Assembly (NCBI RefSeq): GCF_014695395.1
Contig: NZ_JACJOF010000028.1
Location: forward strand, 1 to 64,000
Source: Nodosilinea sp. FACHB-131
Lineage (GTDB): Bacteria > Cyanobacteriota > Cyanobacteriia > Phormidesmidales > Phormidesmidaceae
Direction of reading: 5' to 3'
DNA length: 64,000 nt
Part shown: piece by piece, positions 7,462 through 17,075 of the stretch
Numbering within the stretch: position 1 is the stretch's first letter
Layout of the letters: each line of letters opens with the position of its first letter
Translations under genes and position numbers: made by a program
Notes under the pieces: model-generated
Told to the model about the DNA's origin: nothing
The model's input: the letters and a program-made list of their open reading frames with translations, nothing else
The model's database searches: none

Positions 7462-8652
7462 TCACCTCCCTTCCTCTTCACCCGCGCCAATTTCCCGGTA
7501 AAACTCCAGCAGCTGCTTCGCCAGCGCTCGGTTCGTATAGTGGCTCATGGCGCGGTGATAGCCCGCCTCTGCGAGGAACTGTCGCTGTTCGGGCTGCTCG
7601 ATCAGCAGGCGCAGACGGTCGGCGAGGGCAGGGGCATCGCCTTCGGGAAAGACGAGACCAGCTTGATCAATAACGTGGGGAATTTCGCCGGAGTCGGAGC
7701 CGATCACCGGGACGGCGCAGGCCATGGCTTCGATCAGCACGTGGCCGAACTGTTCTTTCCAGCCTTTGGCGGTGAGAGTTTGAAACTTGTCGGTGGTTTC
7801 GGAGGGCAGCACTAGGGTGTGCATGAGGTTGATGTAGTCGGGTACCTGGTCGTGGGGAATGCCGGTCACCCAGCGGAGGCGATCGCCGATGCCCAACCCA
7901 TCAGCCTTAGCCTGAATGGTATCGCGCAACTCTCCCCGACCCACCAGTAGCCACACCCAGGGCTGAGGCTGGTCTCGCAGAGTCGCCAAGGCAGCGCAAA
8001 GCGTAAGCAGTCCCTTTTCTTCGACAAAGCGACCGCAATAGCCCACCACAAAGGCATCGTTGGGAATGGCGAGCAACTGGGCCAACTCTGGCTGAGGCTG
8101 AGGCCGGAACAGGGTTTCATCGACACCGAGCTGAGGCATCACCTGGTAGGGGGCAGTGTAGCCGCGATCGCGCAGAATATCGGCCCCGTCCTGGTTGCCC
8201 ACCACCAAACCGTGGGTATGCCGCAGGTTATAAGCTTCGAGGGCAGAGATAGGGAATTTGACCTGGTAGGGCAAGTTCCACCAGGTGAAAAAGACGTTTT
8301 TGGCCCTCAGACCCAGCAGGCGGTTGAGGGTAATGGTTTGAGCATAGGCCAACGCTTTAGCCCCCTGCTCAACCTGAATCACCTGGGGCCGAAACTTCTG
8401 CAGCAAGCTAATCAGGTCGGGGCCAAAGGTGAGCAATCCCTGGTTGTTTTGGCTGAGATTGCTGAGGGGCTGCACCCGAAAGTTGCCCGATTGGAAGGGC
8501 TCAGAAACAATCAGCCGGTTTTGCACGCCGCCGGGCTGCCAGCGCCGAGGAACGCCTACCACCACCTCCATCTGTGGGGACTGGGCCAGGGCGCGCAGCT
8601 TTTCGCGGTTGAGGTCAACGATATAGGTGTGGCTGAGCACGAGCACGCGCAT
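7462..8652 (-). CDS. GT4-family glycosyltransferase
   Basis: 396-residue GT-B enzyme. It begins MRVLVLSHTYIVDLNREKLR and carries FVVGYCGRFVEEKGLLTLC at the domain boundary. The C-terminal EQFGHVLIEAMACAVPVIGS provides the E-x7-E motif that binds the nucleotide sugar diphosphate. It probably works with the GT4 encoded next on the same strand, perhaps on one glycan. No polymerase or flippase is nearby, so the polymer cannot be named. Confidence 0.88.
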   Translation of the reverse strand: MRVLVLSHTYIVDLNREKLRALAQSPQMEVVVGVPRRWQPGGVQNRLIVSEPFQSGNFRVQPLSNLSQNNQGLLTFGPDLISLLQKFRPQVIQVEQGAKALAYAQTITLNRLLGLRAKNVFFTWWNLPYQVKFPISALEAYNLRHTHGLVVGNQDGADILRDRGYTAPYQVMPQLGVDETLFRPQPQPELAQLLAIPNDAFVVGYCGRFVEEKGLLTLCAALATLRDQPQPWVWLLVGRGELRDTIQAKADGLGIGDRLRWVTGIPHDQVPDYINLMHTLVLPSETTDKFQTLTAKGWKEQFGHVLIEAMACAVPVIGSDSGEIPHVIDQAGLVFPEGDAPALADRLRLLIEQPEQRQFLAEAGYHRAMSHYTNRALAKQLLEFYREIGAGEEEGR

Positions 8653-8819
8653 GGTTGGCAGACATCCACAAAGGGCACCTCTAGGTTGCCCAAGGGGCGC
8701 TCAGGGGTTGCACTGGGCAACAGAATCAGACAGCGGGCAATACTCAAACGCAGGTGTCAAGCATTGTCGCCAGAGCTGACCCTATGCCTTTTACTCGTCA
8801 CTATCCGAAAACTATTTCC

Positions 8820-9092
8820 TCAACCCTCTCGCTCGCCTGCTGCACCACTGGCCTGGCCGTAGCGGATCGGTCCCCTGGCCGTTTTAGGGTCGACCACTTG
8901 CCCTTGCTGTCGGACAACTATCTCCCCCTCGGCCACTAGCTCAGCTCCAACTTCACGAACAGCGGGCATCAGTTCGCGCCAGTTTTCAGGGCTAAGGGTG
9001 CGAGCGACTTCGGAGGGGCAAATCGTTTTGTCGGGGCTGCGCTGGGCAAGCAAACCGAGCAGGGTGGTCCGCAGGTCTGCAGAAACGGTCAT
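8820..9092 (-). CDS. DUF3253 family protein
   Basis: 90 residues: MTVSADLRTTLLGLLAQRSP, then TICPSEVARTLSPENWRELM and later GEIVVRQQGQVVDPKTARGP. This matches DUF3253, a small winged-helix-like family whose function is not established. The ATG (9092) overlaps the stop of the upstream hydrolase in an ATGA junction, so the two are coupled. A longer reading of the same frame upstream has no family resemblance and overlaps the hydrolase heavily, so the short start is used. Confidence 0.82.
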   Translation of the reverse strand: MTVSADLRTTLLGLLAQRSPDKTICPSEVARTLSPENWRELMPAVREVGAELVAEGEIVVRQQGQVVDPKTARGPIRYGQASGAAGEREG

Positions 9093-9955
9093 GGCTCTAG
9101 GGCGAGGAATTCGTCCATAAAAGCGTTGACCTGGTGGGAGCGCTCCTGCTGCACCCAGTGACTGCAATGGGGAATGTAGCGTAGCCGCAGATGGCGTACG
9201 TAGTCTTCGGTACCAAAGGAGAGTTCTTTCCCTAGGGCCGCGTCGGCTTCGCCCCAGATCAGCAGGGTGGGCACTTCGAGAATGCCCCAGGGTTGCCACT
9301 GGGGGCCGCTATAGCTCAAAGCTCGGTAGTAGTTGACCATGGCGGTGAGGGCACCAGGTTTGGCGGCGGCGGTTTTGTAGGCTTGCAGATCGGCGTCGCT
9401 AAAGGTGTTTTTGTCGATCGCCATGCCCCGCAGCATTTGCTCGATCGCCCAGTAGTCACCTGCCTGCAACAGGAGTTCGGGCAGCAGCGGTAGCTGAAAG
9501 GCTCCGATATACCAACTGCGTAATAGCTGCTGAGGATGGCGCAGCCCCTCGGCAAACTTAGCTGGGTGAGGGATATTCATCACGATCAGCGACTCGAGCA
9601 GCTTAGGGTGGGCGTAGGCAAAGGCCCAGGCGATCGCGCCCCCCCAGTCGTGCCCTACCAGCACCGCTCGGTCATAGCCCAGAGCGGCAATGACCCCCCG
9701 CACATCCTCCACCAAAACATCCAGGCGATAGGCATCAACACCTGAAGGCTTGTCGCTGTCGTTGTAGCCCCGCAGGTCTAGGGCGACGCAGGTATAGTGG
9801 GCCGCAAAATGGTCGAGCTGGTGTCGCCAAGAGTACCAAAATTCTGGAAAGCCGTGCAAAAACAGCATCAGCGGCCCTTGGCCCTGGTGAACGTAGTGCA
9901 GGTGCAGGCCGTTGGTTTGGAGAAACCCGTGCTGTCTGCTGACGGTTGCGGTCAT
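9089..9955 (-). CDS. Alpha/beta hydrolase, epoxide-hydrolase type
   Basis: 288 residues with the full alpha/beta-hydrolase layout. FLHGFPEFWYSWRHQL gives the HGxP oxyanion loop. VLVGHDWGGAIAW carries the nucleophilic Asp typical of epoxide hydrolases and haloalkane dehalogenases. A cap domain follows, and a C-terminal HCSHWVQQE supplies the catalytic His. Soluble epoxide hydrolase is the best call; the substrate is unknown. It precedes and overlaps a DUF3253 gene by 4 bp, a pairing that may mean a shared role. Confidence 0.85.
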   Translation of the reverse strand: MTATVSRQHGFLQTNGLHLHYVHQGQGPLMLFLHGFPEFWYSWRHQLDHFAAHYTCVALDLRGYNDSDKPSGVDAYRLDVLVEDVRGVIAALGYDRAVLVGHDWGGAIAWAFAYAHPKLLESLIVMNIPHPAKFAEGLRHPQQLLRSWYIGAFQLPLLPELLLQAGDYWAIEQMLRGMAIDKNTFSDADLQAYKTAAAKPGALTAMVNYYRALSYSGPQWQPWGILEVPTLLIWGEADAALGKELSFGTEDYVRHLRLRYIPHCSHWVQQERSHQVNAFMDEFLALEP

Positions 9956-10136
9956 GGCACCACCGGGTTTGACGTCTCCTTCACTATACCGAGAACCCCC
10001 AGGGCCGGGGGTAGCCCCTTGACTGAAATTGGGGCTCCAGGTCTATGTCCAAATATCTGTAGGAATGGTCGTTATAGAGGCAAAGAGTTGAAGGCTGATA
10101 GCCAGTCTGCAACCGTGGCCATCATCAGGCAGCGCC

Positions 10137-10631
10137 CTAGGTAAACAGCCTAGGGGGCAGCAGCCACAGCAGGGTGCCTCGACCATAGTCAATCTGAGCC
10201 CAGGTGGCGATCTCAAACTCAAGGCAAACCATCGCCGCGGTGGGCATGGCTACGGTGCCACCACCCAAAAAAAACGAAGCTGCGTCAGACCAAGTCGGCT
10301 GATGACCCACCAGCATGAGCGATCGGTGGTGGTCTGGCACCGCGTGAATCACCTGTAGCACCTGGTCGATCGAGGCTTCGTAGAGGTCGTCAGTCACGCT
10401 TGTGGGGCAGGGCCAGTGGCCGGCCGCCATGGCAATCTCCAAGGTGGTACGGGCTCGCACCGCCGACGAGGTAATGGCCAGATCGGGCACTTTGCCCGCC
10501 GCCGCCAGCAGCTTGCCCATGGTTTTAGCAGCGGCAATGCCGCGCTCGGCGACGGGGCGATCGCGATCGCGCCCGGTACCCACATTCCAGTCAGATTTGC
10601 CGTGGCGAAAGAGAATTAGCTGCTTGGTCAT
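10137..10631 (-). CDS. sixA: Phosphohistidine phosphatase SixA-like
   Basis: 164-residue histidine-phosphatase-superfamily protein. The N-terminal LFRHGKSDWN contains the catalytic RHG, and SLMLVGHQPTWSD supplies the second His. In E. coli SixA removes phosphate from His of phosphocarriers and phosphorelay proteins; the cyanobacterial substrate is not known. It is a stand-alone gene with about 95 bp to the next gene. The large number of His-Asp phosphorelay proteins downstream makes such an activity plausible, but no specific link is shown. Confidence 0.85.
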   Translation of the reverse strand: MTKQLILFRHGKSDWNVGTGRDRDRPVAERGIAAAKTMGKLLAAAGKVPDLAITSSAVRARTTLEIAMAAGHWPCPTSVTDDLYEASIDQVLQVIHAVPDHHRSLMLVGHQPTWSDAASFFLGGGTVAMPTAAMVCLEFEIATWAQIDYGRGTLLWLLPPRLFT

Positions 10632-10726
10632 GGTAGGGGTCGATCGTGGCTCCAGGGCAATGTGCCCTTGATCACCTTAGGGGATCGCCCGGGGGGAATC
10701 AATGTTGCCCCCAGTTTTCTCCAGCT

Positions 10727-12880
10727 TTAGGAGGCGGCCCGCATCGATAGCCCGATGCGCTTGAGCTTGACATCCACCTCCATCACCCGCACCGTCACCA
10801 CTTGGCCCACTTTCACAATCTCGTTGGGGTCACTGACAAAGCGATCGGCCATCTGAGAAATATGCACCAGCCCATCCTGGTGCACCCCCACATCCACAAA
10901 CGCGCCGAAGTTGGTGACGTTTGTGACTACCCCCTCCAGCGTTATCCCCGGCTTCAGGTCAGTAATTTCGTTGATGCCGTCCTGAAAACGGGCGTAGGCA
11001 AACTGCTCACGGGGGTCGCGGCCGGGCTTTTCTAGCTCCTGCAAAATGTCGCGCAGGGTGAGTTCTCCGGCCTCGGCGGTGGTGTATTTTTTGATATCGA
11101 GGCGCTTCAGGCGATCGGCGGCTTTAGAAATTTGCGCTAGAGGAAGGGAGAGATCGGCGGCGATCGCATCCACAATGCCGTAGCTCTCGGGATGCACCGC
11201 CGTGTTGTCGAGCGGGTTTTTGCCGTTGCGAATGCGCAGGAACCCCGCCGCCTGCTCAAAGGCCTTGGGCCCCAGCTTTTTTACCTTCAGCAGTTCCCGC
11301 CGCGACTGAAACGCGCCGTTGGCATCGCGAAACTCGACGATGTTATTGGCCACCGCTGGGGTCAACCCCGACACGTAGGTCAGCAGTTCGCGGGAGGCCA
11401 TGTTTAGATCCACCCCGACGTAGTTGACGCAGCTCTCGATGGTGTCATCGAGCTTTTGCTTCAGCCGCTTTTGATCGACATCGTGCTGGTACTGGCCCAC
11501 ACCAATCGATTTGGGGTCGATCTTGACCAGCTCCGCCAGGGGGTCTTGCAGCCGTCGGGCAATGCTGATTGCCCCCCGCACCGTCACGTCCAGGTTGGGG
11601 AATTCTGCCGCCGCCACCTCGCTGGCCGAGTAGATCGAGGCTCCCGACTCATTCACCAGCACTTTCACCGGAGGATTCGACAAAGTCTTCAGAACTTCCC
11701 CCACAAAGGCATCGGTTTCGCGGCTGGCGGTGCCGTTGCCGATCGCAATCAGCTCGATTTTGTGCTTACGAATCATCCCCGCCAGGGTCTGAGCCGCCTG
11801 CTGCCGCTGGTTTTGGGACTGGTGGGGAAACACCGCCTGGTATTCCAAAAACTTGCCGGTGCTATCCACCGCCGCCACCTTGCAGCCGGTGCGAAAGCCA
11901 GGGTCGACCCCCAGGGTGGGCTTCATGCCTGCCGGGGGCGACAGCAGCAGGTTTTTCAGGTTGGCCTCAAAGTTTTGAATCGACACTTCGTCAGCCCAAG
12001 CCTTTTTCTCGGCCATCACCTCGCTGGTCAGCGACGGCTTCATCAACCGGCTATAGGCATCCTGAATTACCCCCCGGTAGAACTGGCGCACCTCGGCTAC
12101 AGGGGTCTTCACCACCCGCTTCTCGAGGGTTTGCAGCATGGGGTCGGGCTCTACCTCTAGCCCTACCTTGAGAATGCCTTCGCGATCGCCCCGCAGCAGC
12201 GCCAGCAGATTGTGGGAGGCAATGGAGCGCGCCGGAGCCTGGTAAGCCCGATACATCTCATACTTGGTGCTGCCCTCGGGGTAGCCTTTTTTGATGCTGG
12301 CGGTGAACTGGCCGTGGGTAAGGAGGCGATCGCGCACATACCGCCGTAGCTCTGCCCGTTCCGCCACCTGCTCCGCCAAAATATCCGCCGCCCCCTGGAG
12401 GGCTTCATCGGTAGACTGAACCCCTTTGGCTGGGTTCACAAACGCCTCCGCTTCCTGGAGCAAAACCGCCCGTCTGCCCGTTTTATTCAGCTCCTCAATT
12501 TTTTGGGCCAGCGGCTCTAGCCCCTTTTCCTTCGCCATGGTGGCGCGGGTGCGGCGCTTGGGCCGGTAGGGCAGGTAGAGATCTTCTAGCTCCGTCTTTT
12601 GCTGACAGGCGAGAATTGCGGTTTTTAGGGCCTCCGTGAGCTTGCCCTGGGACTGAATTTCGCACAGCACCGTCTGCCGCCGATCCTCAAGCTCCGTTAG
12701 GTACTGGTGTCGTTCAGCAATCTGCCGTAGCTGCACCTCATCTAAATCCCCCGTGCGCTCTTTGCGGTAGCGAGCCACAAAGGGCACCGTCGCCCCTTCG
12801 GCAAACAGGTCTAAGGTGGCCTCGACCTGAGTAGGGCGAATCTCAAGTTCGGCGGCAATGATGGTAGCGATCGGGGTCAT
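10727..12880 (-). CDS. tex: Tex-family RNA-binding transcription accessory protein
   Basis: 717 residues with the canonical Tex order: N-terminal helical region, YqgF-like RNase-H fold (GVDPGFRTGCKVAAVDSTGK, about residue 320), helix-hairpin-helix section (LTPAVANNIVEFRDANGAF) and a C-terminal S1 domain (about 640-717, GVVTNVTNFGAFVDVGVHQD). Tex binds RNA and influences transcription and virulence or toxin genes in other bacteria; its exact cyanobacterial role is unclear. It appears monocistronic. Full length, with no disruption. Confidence 0.95.
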   Translation of the reverse strand: MTPIATIIAAELEIRPTQVEATLDLFAEGATVPFVARYRKERTGDLDEVQLRQIAERHQYLTELEDRRQTVLCEIQSQGKLTEALKTAILACQQKTELEDLYLPYRPKRRTRATMAKEKGLEPLAQKIEELNKTGRRAVLLQEAEAFVNPAKGVQSTDEALQGAADILAEQVAERAELRRYVRDRLLTHGQFTASIKKGYPEGSTKYEMYRAYQAPARSIASHNLLALLRGDREGILKVGLEVEPDPMLQTLEKRVVKTPVAEVRQFYRGVIQDAYSRLMKPSLTSEVMAEKKAWADEVSIQNFEANLKNLLLSPPAGMKPTLGVDPGFRTGCKVAAVDSTGKFLEYQAVFPHQSQNQRQQAAQTLAGMIRKHKIELIAIGNGTASRETDAFVGEVLKTLSNPPVKVLVNESGASIYSASEVAAAEFPNLDVTVRGAISIARRLQDPLAELVKIDPKSIGVGQYQHDVDQKRLKQKLDDTIESCVNYVGVDLNMASRELLTYVSGLTPAVANNIVEFRDANGAFQSRRELLKVKKLGPKAFEQAAGFLRIRNGKNPLDNTAVHPESYGIVDAIAADLSLPLAQISKAADRLKRLDIKKYTTAEAGELTLRDILQELEKPGRDPREQFAYARFQDGINEITDLKPGITLEGVVTNVTNFGAFVDVGVHQDGLVHISQMADRFVSDPNEIVKVGQVVTVRVMEVDVKLKRIGLSMRAAS

Positions 12881-12995
12881 GGGAACGGCAACTGAGGCAA
12901 TTACAGTCCTCCATTGTAGATGTGGCCTGAACAGCTCAAGGAAAGTAGGGCGCTGGTACTGGTTGCAACAGCTAGCTCAACCCCCGGGATAGCTA

Positions 12996-15900
12996 TTAGT
13001 AGCTGACGATCGCACCCAGGGATTTCAGCATCCGCTCTTCGGTATCGGATAGGCCCGTAGCCCCACAAATGTTGACGCCTTCGTAGGGGCGATCGGGGCG
13101 AAGGGTCTGCTGGCACAGGCCCGTCGCCAGATCCCACACGCGAATTTCGTCGTCCTGGCTGGCGGTGATCAGATGGGTGCCGCTGGAGCAACCCGAGACT
13201 TGCCAGATATCTTGGCTGTGGCCCTTGAGAGTATGACGGCACTGGTTGGTTTTAACATCCCACACCTCGACCTGGGCGTTTTGGCTAGTCAGCGCCAAAA
13301 TGTCTCCCGCCGGACCCAGGGTGACCCCTTGCAGCCACTGCTCTGCGGGGTGTTGCCACTGGCCGAGACAGCCATTTTGCTGCCCCAGCTGCCACCAGCG
13401 CACGGTGCCGTCATGGCTGGCGCTGGCCAGTCTCTCACCCTGGGCCGCAAGACTGTATACCTGACTTTGATGGCCAGTCAAAATGAGACGATCAGAGCCC
13501 AGGGTACCTTGCTGCCACGACCAAAGGCCAATGGTGCCATCTCTAGCGCCTACTACAATCCAGTTGCCATCGGGGCTAAACAGCAGCGCGGTTGGGCTGT
13601 CAGGGGCGTCTTCCAGCTCCCCTACAGCGCTGCCGGTAGTGCAATCCCACACCAAAATGCCGCTGTCGGGGCCGGCGGTGACCAACCATTGGCCATCGGG
13701 GCTAAAGCGCAGCAGGGTAGCTGGGGTAGGGTTAGCGACTACCCATTGGCTCTGGCCAGTTGCAATCGACCAGAGACGTAGGGTTTGATCGTCGGCGCTG
13801 CTGGCCAACCACTGACCATCGACGCTAAGAGCGACGGTGCGCACCGAGCCGCTGTGGCCCGCCAGGGCACGGGGGCCGATGGCGTAGGGGCTGTGGGCGT
13901 TGACCTGCCACAGCCGCAGGTGGGTATCGTCGTGGCCCGTGAGAATGGTGCCGCTATCAGCGCTAGCGCTAAAGGCCAAGCAGCGCACCGGATGCGCCTG
14001 ACTGAGAAAGCTGCGCCAGCACTGGCCCCGTTTAACGCTCCAGAGTTTGATGGTGTAGTTGCTGCCAGTGACAAAATAGCGGCTGTCGGCGCTAAAGGCC
14101 AAGGTCCACACCGGCGCTCCCAGGGATGGCAAAGCATAGCAGAGGCGACGGTTGGGAATATCCCACACCGTGACGGAAAAGTCTTGGCCGCTAGACACCA
14201 GGTAGCGCCCGTCAGGGCTGATGGCGAGGGCGGGCAAAGCCTGTACGTCGATGGGCAAAATCCAGCAGGGCAGTCCGGTGGCCAAATTCCAAATGGTCAG
14301 GCAGTGGTCGTCACAGCCCGCTGCAAAAGGAATCGGCTGGCAGTCGGGGTCGTTGGGGTCGGGCAAAAAACCCACGGTGCGAATTGCCGCCGTCGATCGC
14401 GCCTGGAGATCTTTCAGTAGGGTGCGATCGCCCACATTCCACAGGCAGGCGCGCTGGTCATCGCCACCGCTCACCAGGTGGTCGCCCAAAGCACTGTAGA
14501 CCAAGCTGTGAATTGCCCCAGTGTGGCCATCTAGACAGCCCTGGCGAAAGCCCGAAGCGACTTCCCACAGGCACAGCCGACCGCTGTCATCGCCGGAGGC
14601 CAACTGGCTGCCGTCGGGGCTAAAGGCCAGGGCCCGCACTGGAGCCTGGTGATCGTCCAAAATGTCGGCCTGGTAGGTAGATCCCACTGACCACAGCCAG
14701 ATTTGCCCGCTTTCGGTGCCCATGGCCAGCAGATCGCCCTGGGGGCTAAAGGCCAGCGATCGAATGCTCTGGCCCTCGTCAAACATCCAGACCAGCTTGC
14801 CCCGCTGCAAATCCCACAGCAGCAGTCGACCCTCGTGATCGCCGGTGGCTAGATGCCATCCCTCCTCCAAAGCCGATCCGCGCTGGCCTTGCCGATCTTT
14901 AGGACCAACGGGGCTAAAGGCGGCCACCGGATCGCGCCCCAGGGCGGTGGCAAAGGTGGTGTCGCTGAACTGGGCCTGGCTGAAGCTGGCTCCCTGCAGG
15001 CTCACCCGCCGCAGATCGCCCTGCCAAATTGCCAGATGAGAAAAATCGGCACCGCTAATGCCTAGGCCCAGATGCTGGCAGAGATGAATGACGTTGCCGG
15101 CTCCGTAGCCCGGCTGGCCCACGAGAGGCTGTAGGGCCTTGAGCAGGCGATCGCCCTTAGCGGCCAAGGCTCCATCGGTAGCGTACTGTTGCCGGAGTTC
15201 TTCTGCCAAAGGGCTGAGCATAGCCGCTCGCTGACGTTCCTGCACGACCTCCCGGGCGGTCATGGTGACCAGGGCCAACCGCTGGAGCCAGTCAAAGGTT
15301 TCGGCCTCTAGCTCCGCGGCCAGCACGCCCTGCAGCCGCTCCAGGACCAGGGCCTGCACCGAGGGGCCTAGGCTCAACACTAACCCACGCCTCTCGGTGG
15401 CCTGAGCCTGAACCCAACCACGCCCCAGGGCCGACTGCACCACCATATCGGTCAGGGGTGGCTGCATAGCCCCATTGAGGTCGCTGAGGGTGACTGGCTC
15501 CTGGGCCAGGGCTAGCCAGTACAGCAGGGCCCATTCTTCAGCCGGCAGTCGCTCTAGGGCCTGGGTAAAGGTGCGGTGTACGACAACAGGCACGACCGTC
15601 TTAGCCGCCTGAAGCAACATCCGGGGCTGACCCTGGTAGACCTCTCGCACCGTCGCCCCTAGCCCCCGCAGCACCAGGGGGTGGCTGCCGTAGCGATCGA
15701 TTAGCGCTCCCCAGTCGTCAGCGCTCAGGGCGGTCGGGGCCTGAAGCAGAGACCGAGCCGCATCGGTGACCAGATCGCCGAGGACATAATCTCGCACCCG
15801 TGGCCCCTGCACCTGGGAAAAATCGGCGGGCTTTTCGCGGCTGACCCAGACTAGACAGCTCTGGTGATGGTGCTCGGCTCCCTGGTGAAAAAAGTGCTGG

Positions 15901-16661
15901 AGGGCGTCGGTATTCGCTCGGTAGCTGCCTGCTGGTTGCTGAGTCTCAAAGAGCTGCTCTAGACCATCGATAATTAGCAGGACGCGGCGCTGGCCCAGCT
16001 GCTCGAGCACCCAGTCTACCTGGGCCTGGGGGGCGATCGCCGCCTGCGGGTCAAGCCAGTGGACGATCGCCCCCAGCACGTCCTGCTCGGTGGCCTCGGC
16101 GGTTAAAGCTAGATAGCCGCACTGGTCAACTTGGGGGGCAACGGTGGCGGCGATCGCTGCCGCCACCGTCGTCTTCCCCACCCCTGGCAACCCCCACAGC
16201 ACCACCGTGCGGCAGCGTTCCGCCAAAATCCATTCGGTCAGGGTCGCCAGATCGGCCTGACGACCGGCGCAGTCGTCCAGGTCAAGACGAGGAGACTCGC
16301 GCACCACGAGGGTAGGCAGGGGCAGGGGCGATCGCGGCTCTACCACAATATCTGGGGCCGGTTCAGTCGCCACTGCTCCCTGCACTATCCAGGTGTGCAG
16401 CACGTTCTGAATATTGCGCTTCGTAACCCGAACGCCCTGGAGATCGGTATCCACCAGCTCGGTAAGCAGCTGCCAGAGCTTGGGGCCGACGTCTTTTTTG
16501 AGATAGTCTTCGGTGTAGCCGGCGGTGGGGGTGGCCATCGCCGCATAGGTCTTATTTTCCCAAGACCCCTTCAGCACCAGACGCTCGACATCCTTCAGCG
16601 GTCGTCCCTTGCGCTCCACAGCAACTTGGTTGATGTGTACAGCAATTTTCTCGAAATCCAT
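12996..16661 (-). CDS. STAND-class NTPase with N-terminal HTH and WD40 propellers
   Basis: About 1,221 residues from the ATG at 16661. Residues 1-90 (MDFEKIAVHINQVAVERKGR and KDVGPKLWQLL) resemble the N-terminal HTH domain of cyanobacterial vWA-MoxR-associated/STAND proteins. A STAND NTPase follows, with Walker A GLPGVGKTTVAAAIA and Walker B RVLLIIDGLEQLFE, then a helical arm. A short pentapeptide-like connector (GADFSHLAIWQGDL) leads into about 14 WD40 repeats such as LAFSPDGSQLASGDDSGRLC, enough for two seven-blade propellers. Such proteins are thought to be ligand-triggered oligomerising sensors; some STAND proteins act in antiviral defence. No separate effector gene is adjacent. An ATG 24 bp upstream is less likely. 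Confidence 0.86.
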   Translation of the reverse strand: MDFEKIAVHINQVAVERKGRPLKDVERLVLKGSWENKTYAAMATPTAGYTEDYLKKDVGPKLWQLLTELVDTDLQGVRVTKRNIQNVLHTWIVQGAVATEPAPDIVVEPRSPLPLPTLVVRESPRLDLDDCAGRQADLATLTEWILAERCRTVVLWGLPGVGKTTVAAAIAATVAPQVDQCGYLALTAEATEQDVLGAIVHWLDPQAAIAPQAQVDWVLEQLGQRRVLLIIDGLEQLFETQQPAGSYRANTDALQHFFHQGAEHHHQSCLVWVSREKPADFSQVQGPRVRDYVLGDLVTDAARSLLQAPTALSADDWGALIDRYGSHPLVLRGLGATVREVYQGQPRMLLQAAKTVVPVVVHRTFTQALERLPAEEWALLYWLALAQEPVTLSDLNGAMQPPLTDMVVQSALGRGWVQAQATERRGLVLSLGPSVQALVLERLQGVLAAELEAETFDWLQRLALVTMTAREVVQERQRAAMLSPLAEELRQQYATDGALAAKGDRLLKALQPLVGQPGYGAGNVIHLCQHLGLGISGADFSHLAIWQGDLRRVSLQGASFSQAQFSDTTFATALGRDPVAAFSPVGPKDRQGQRGSALEEGWHLATGDHEGRLLLWDLQRGKLVWMFDEGQSIRSLAFSPQGDLLAMGTESGQIWLWSVGSTYQADILDDHQAPVRALAFSPDGSQLASGDDSGRLCLWEVASGFRQGCLDGHTGAIHSLVYSALGDHLVSGGDDQRACLWNVGDRTLLKDLQARSTAAIRTVGFLPDPNDPDCQPIPFAAGCDDHCLTIWNLATGLPCWILPIDVQALPALAISPDGRYLVSSGQDFSVTVWDIPNRRLCYALPSLGAPVWTLAFSADSRYFVTGSNYTIKLWSVKRGQCWRSFLSQAHPVRCLAFSASADSGTILTGHDDTHLRLWQVNAHSPYAIGPRALAGHSGSVRTVALSVDGQWLASSADDQTLRLWSIATGQSQWVVANPTPATLLRFSPDGQWLVTAGPDSGILVWDCTTGSAVGELEDAPDSPTALLFSPDGNWIVVGARDGTIGLWSWQQGTLGSDRLILTGHQSQVYSLAAQGERLASASHDGTVRWWQLGQQNGCLGQWQHPAEQWLQGVTLGPAGDILALTSQNAQVEVWDVKTNQCRHTLKGHSQDIWQVSGCSSGTHLITASQDDEIRVWDLATGLCQQTLRPDRPYEGVNICGATGLSDTEERMLKSLGAIVSY

Positions 16662-17075
16662 TGGCAAACCGCCGAGATGCCCCAATTCTGGCCTCAGTCT
16701 AACCTGAATTTTTCAGAACTTCGCAGCCGCCGGGCCCAGGGATTTTGGCAAAAAAATTCCCCAGCCCAAGGGCCAGGGAATGATCAGGGTGCATCTACCA
16801 GTTCATATTTCTGGGCCAGCCGGGTGAATCAGGATGGTTTGGGAGGGATTTTGCTAGAGTGCCTGGGGGAGGTGGGGAGTAGATGGGTGGGGGGTGGATG
16901 GGTAGATGGGTAAGGGGGATCCTATATATCCTTCAGCTTGTAGGTTGGGCAGTGCCCAACATCACCTCGGCCTTGCGTCGGGCAGTCCTTGCCTATCTCC
17001 GTAACTTTAGACAGAAGAGAGAGTAGACTTTTGAGCCGCTTGAAACCGTTCAGAGATATTTTTTAGGAGCAAACC
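16662..17075. other. Intergenic region with G-rich low-complexity tract
   Basis: Divergent promoter region between the STAND gene and the ABC exporter. It contains a G-rich low-complexity tract at about 16864-16916 with repeated GATGGGT units, and a small hairpin at 16944-16960 (GTTGGGC/GCCCAAC). AGGAG lies just before the exporter GTG. No RNA gene or further ORF is recognised. Confidence 0.6.

Noticed and set aside
16131-16913. 260-codon frame on the + strand across the STAND gene start
   Set aside because: Mostly antisense to the NTPase coding sequence, with no recognisable domain; the Gly-rich end is the G-rich tract read as protein.
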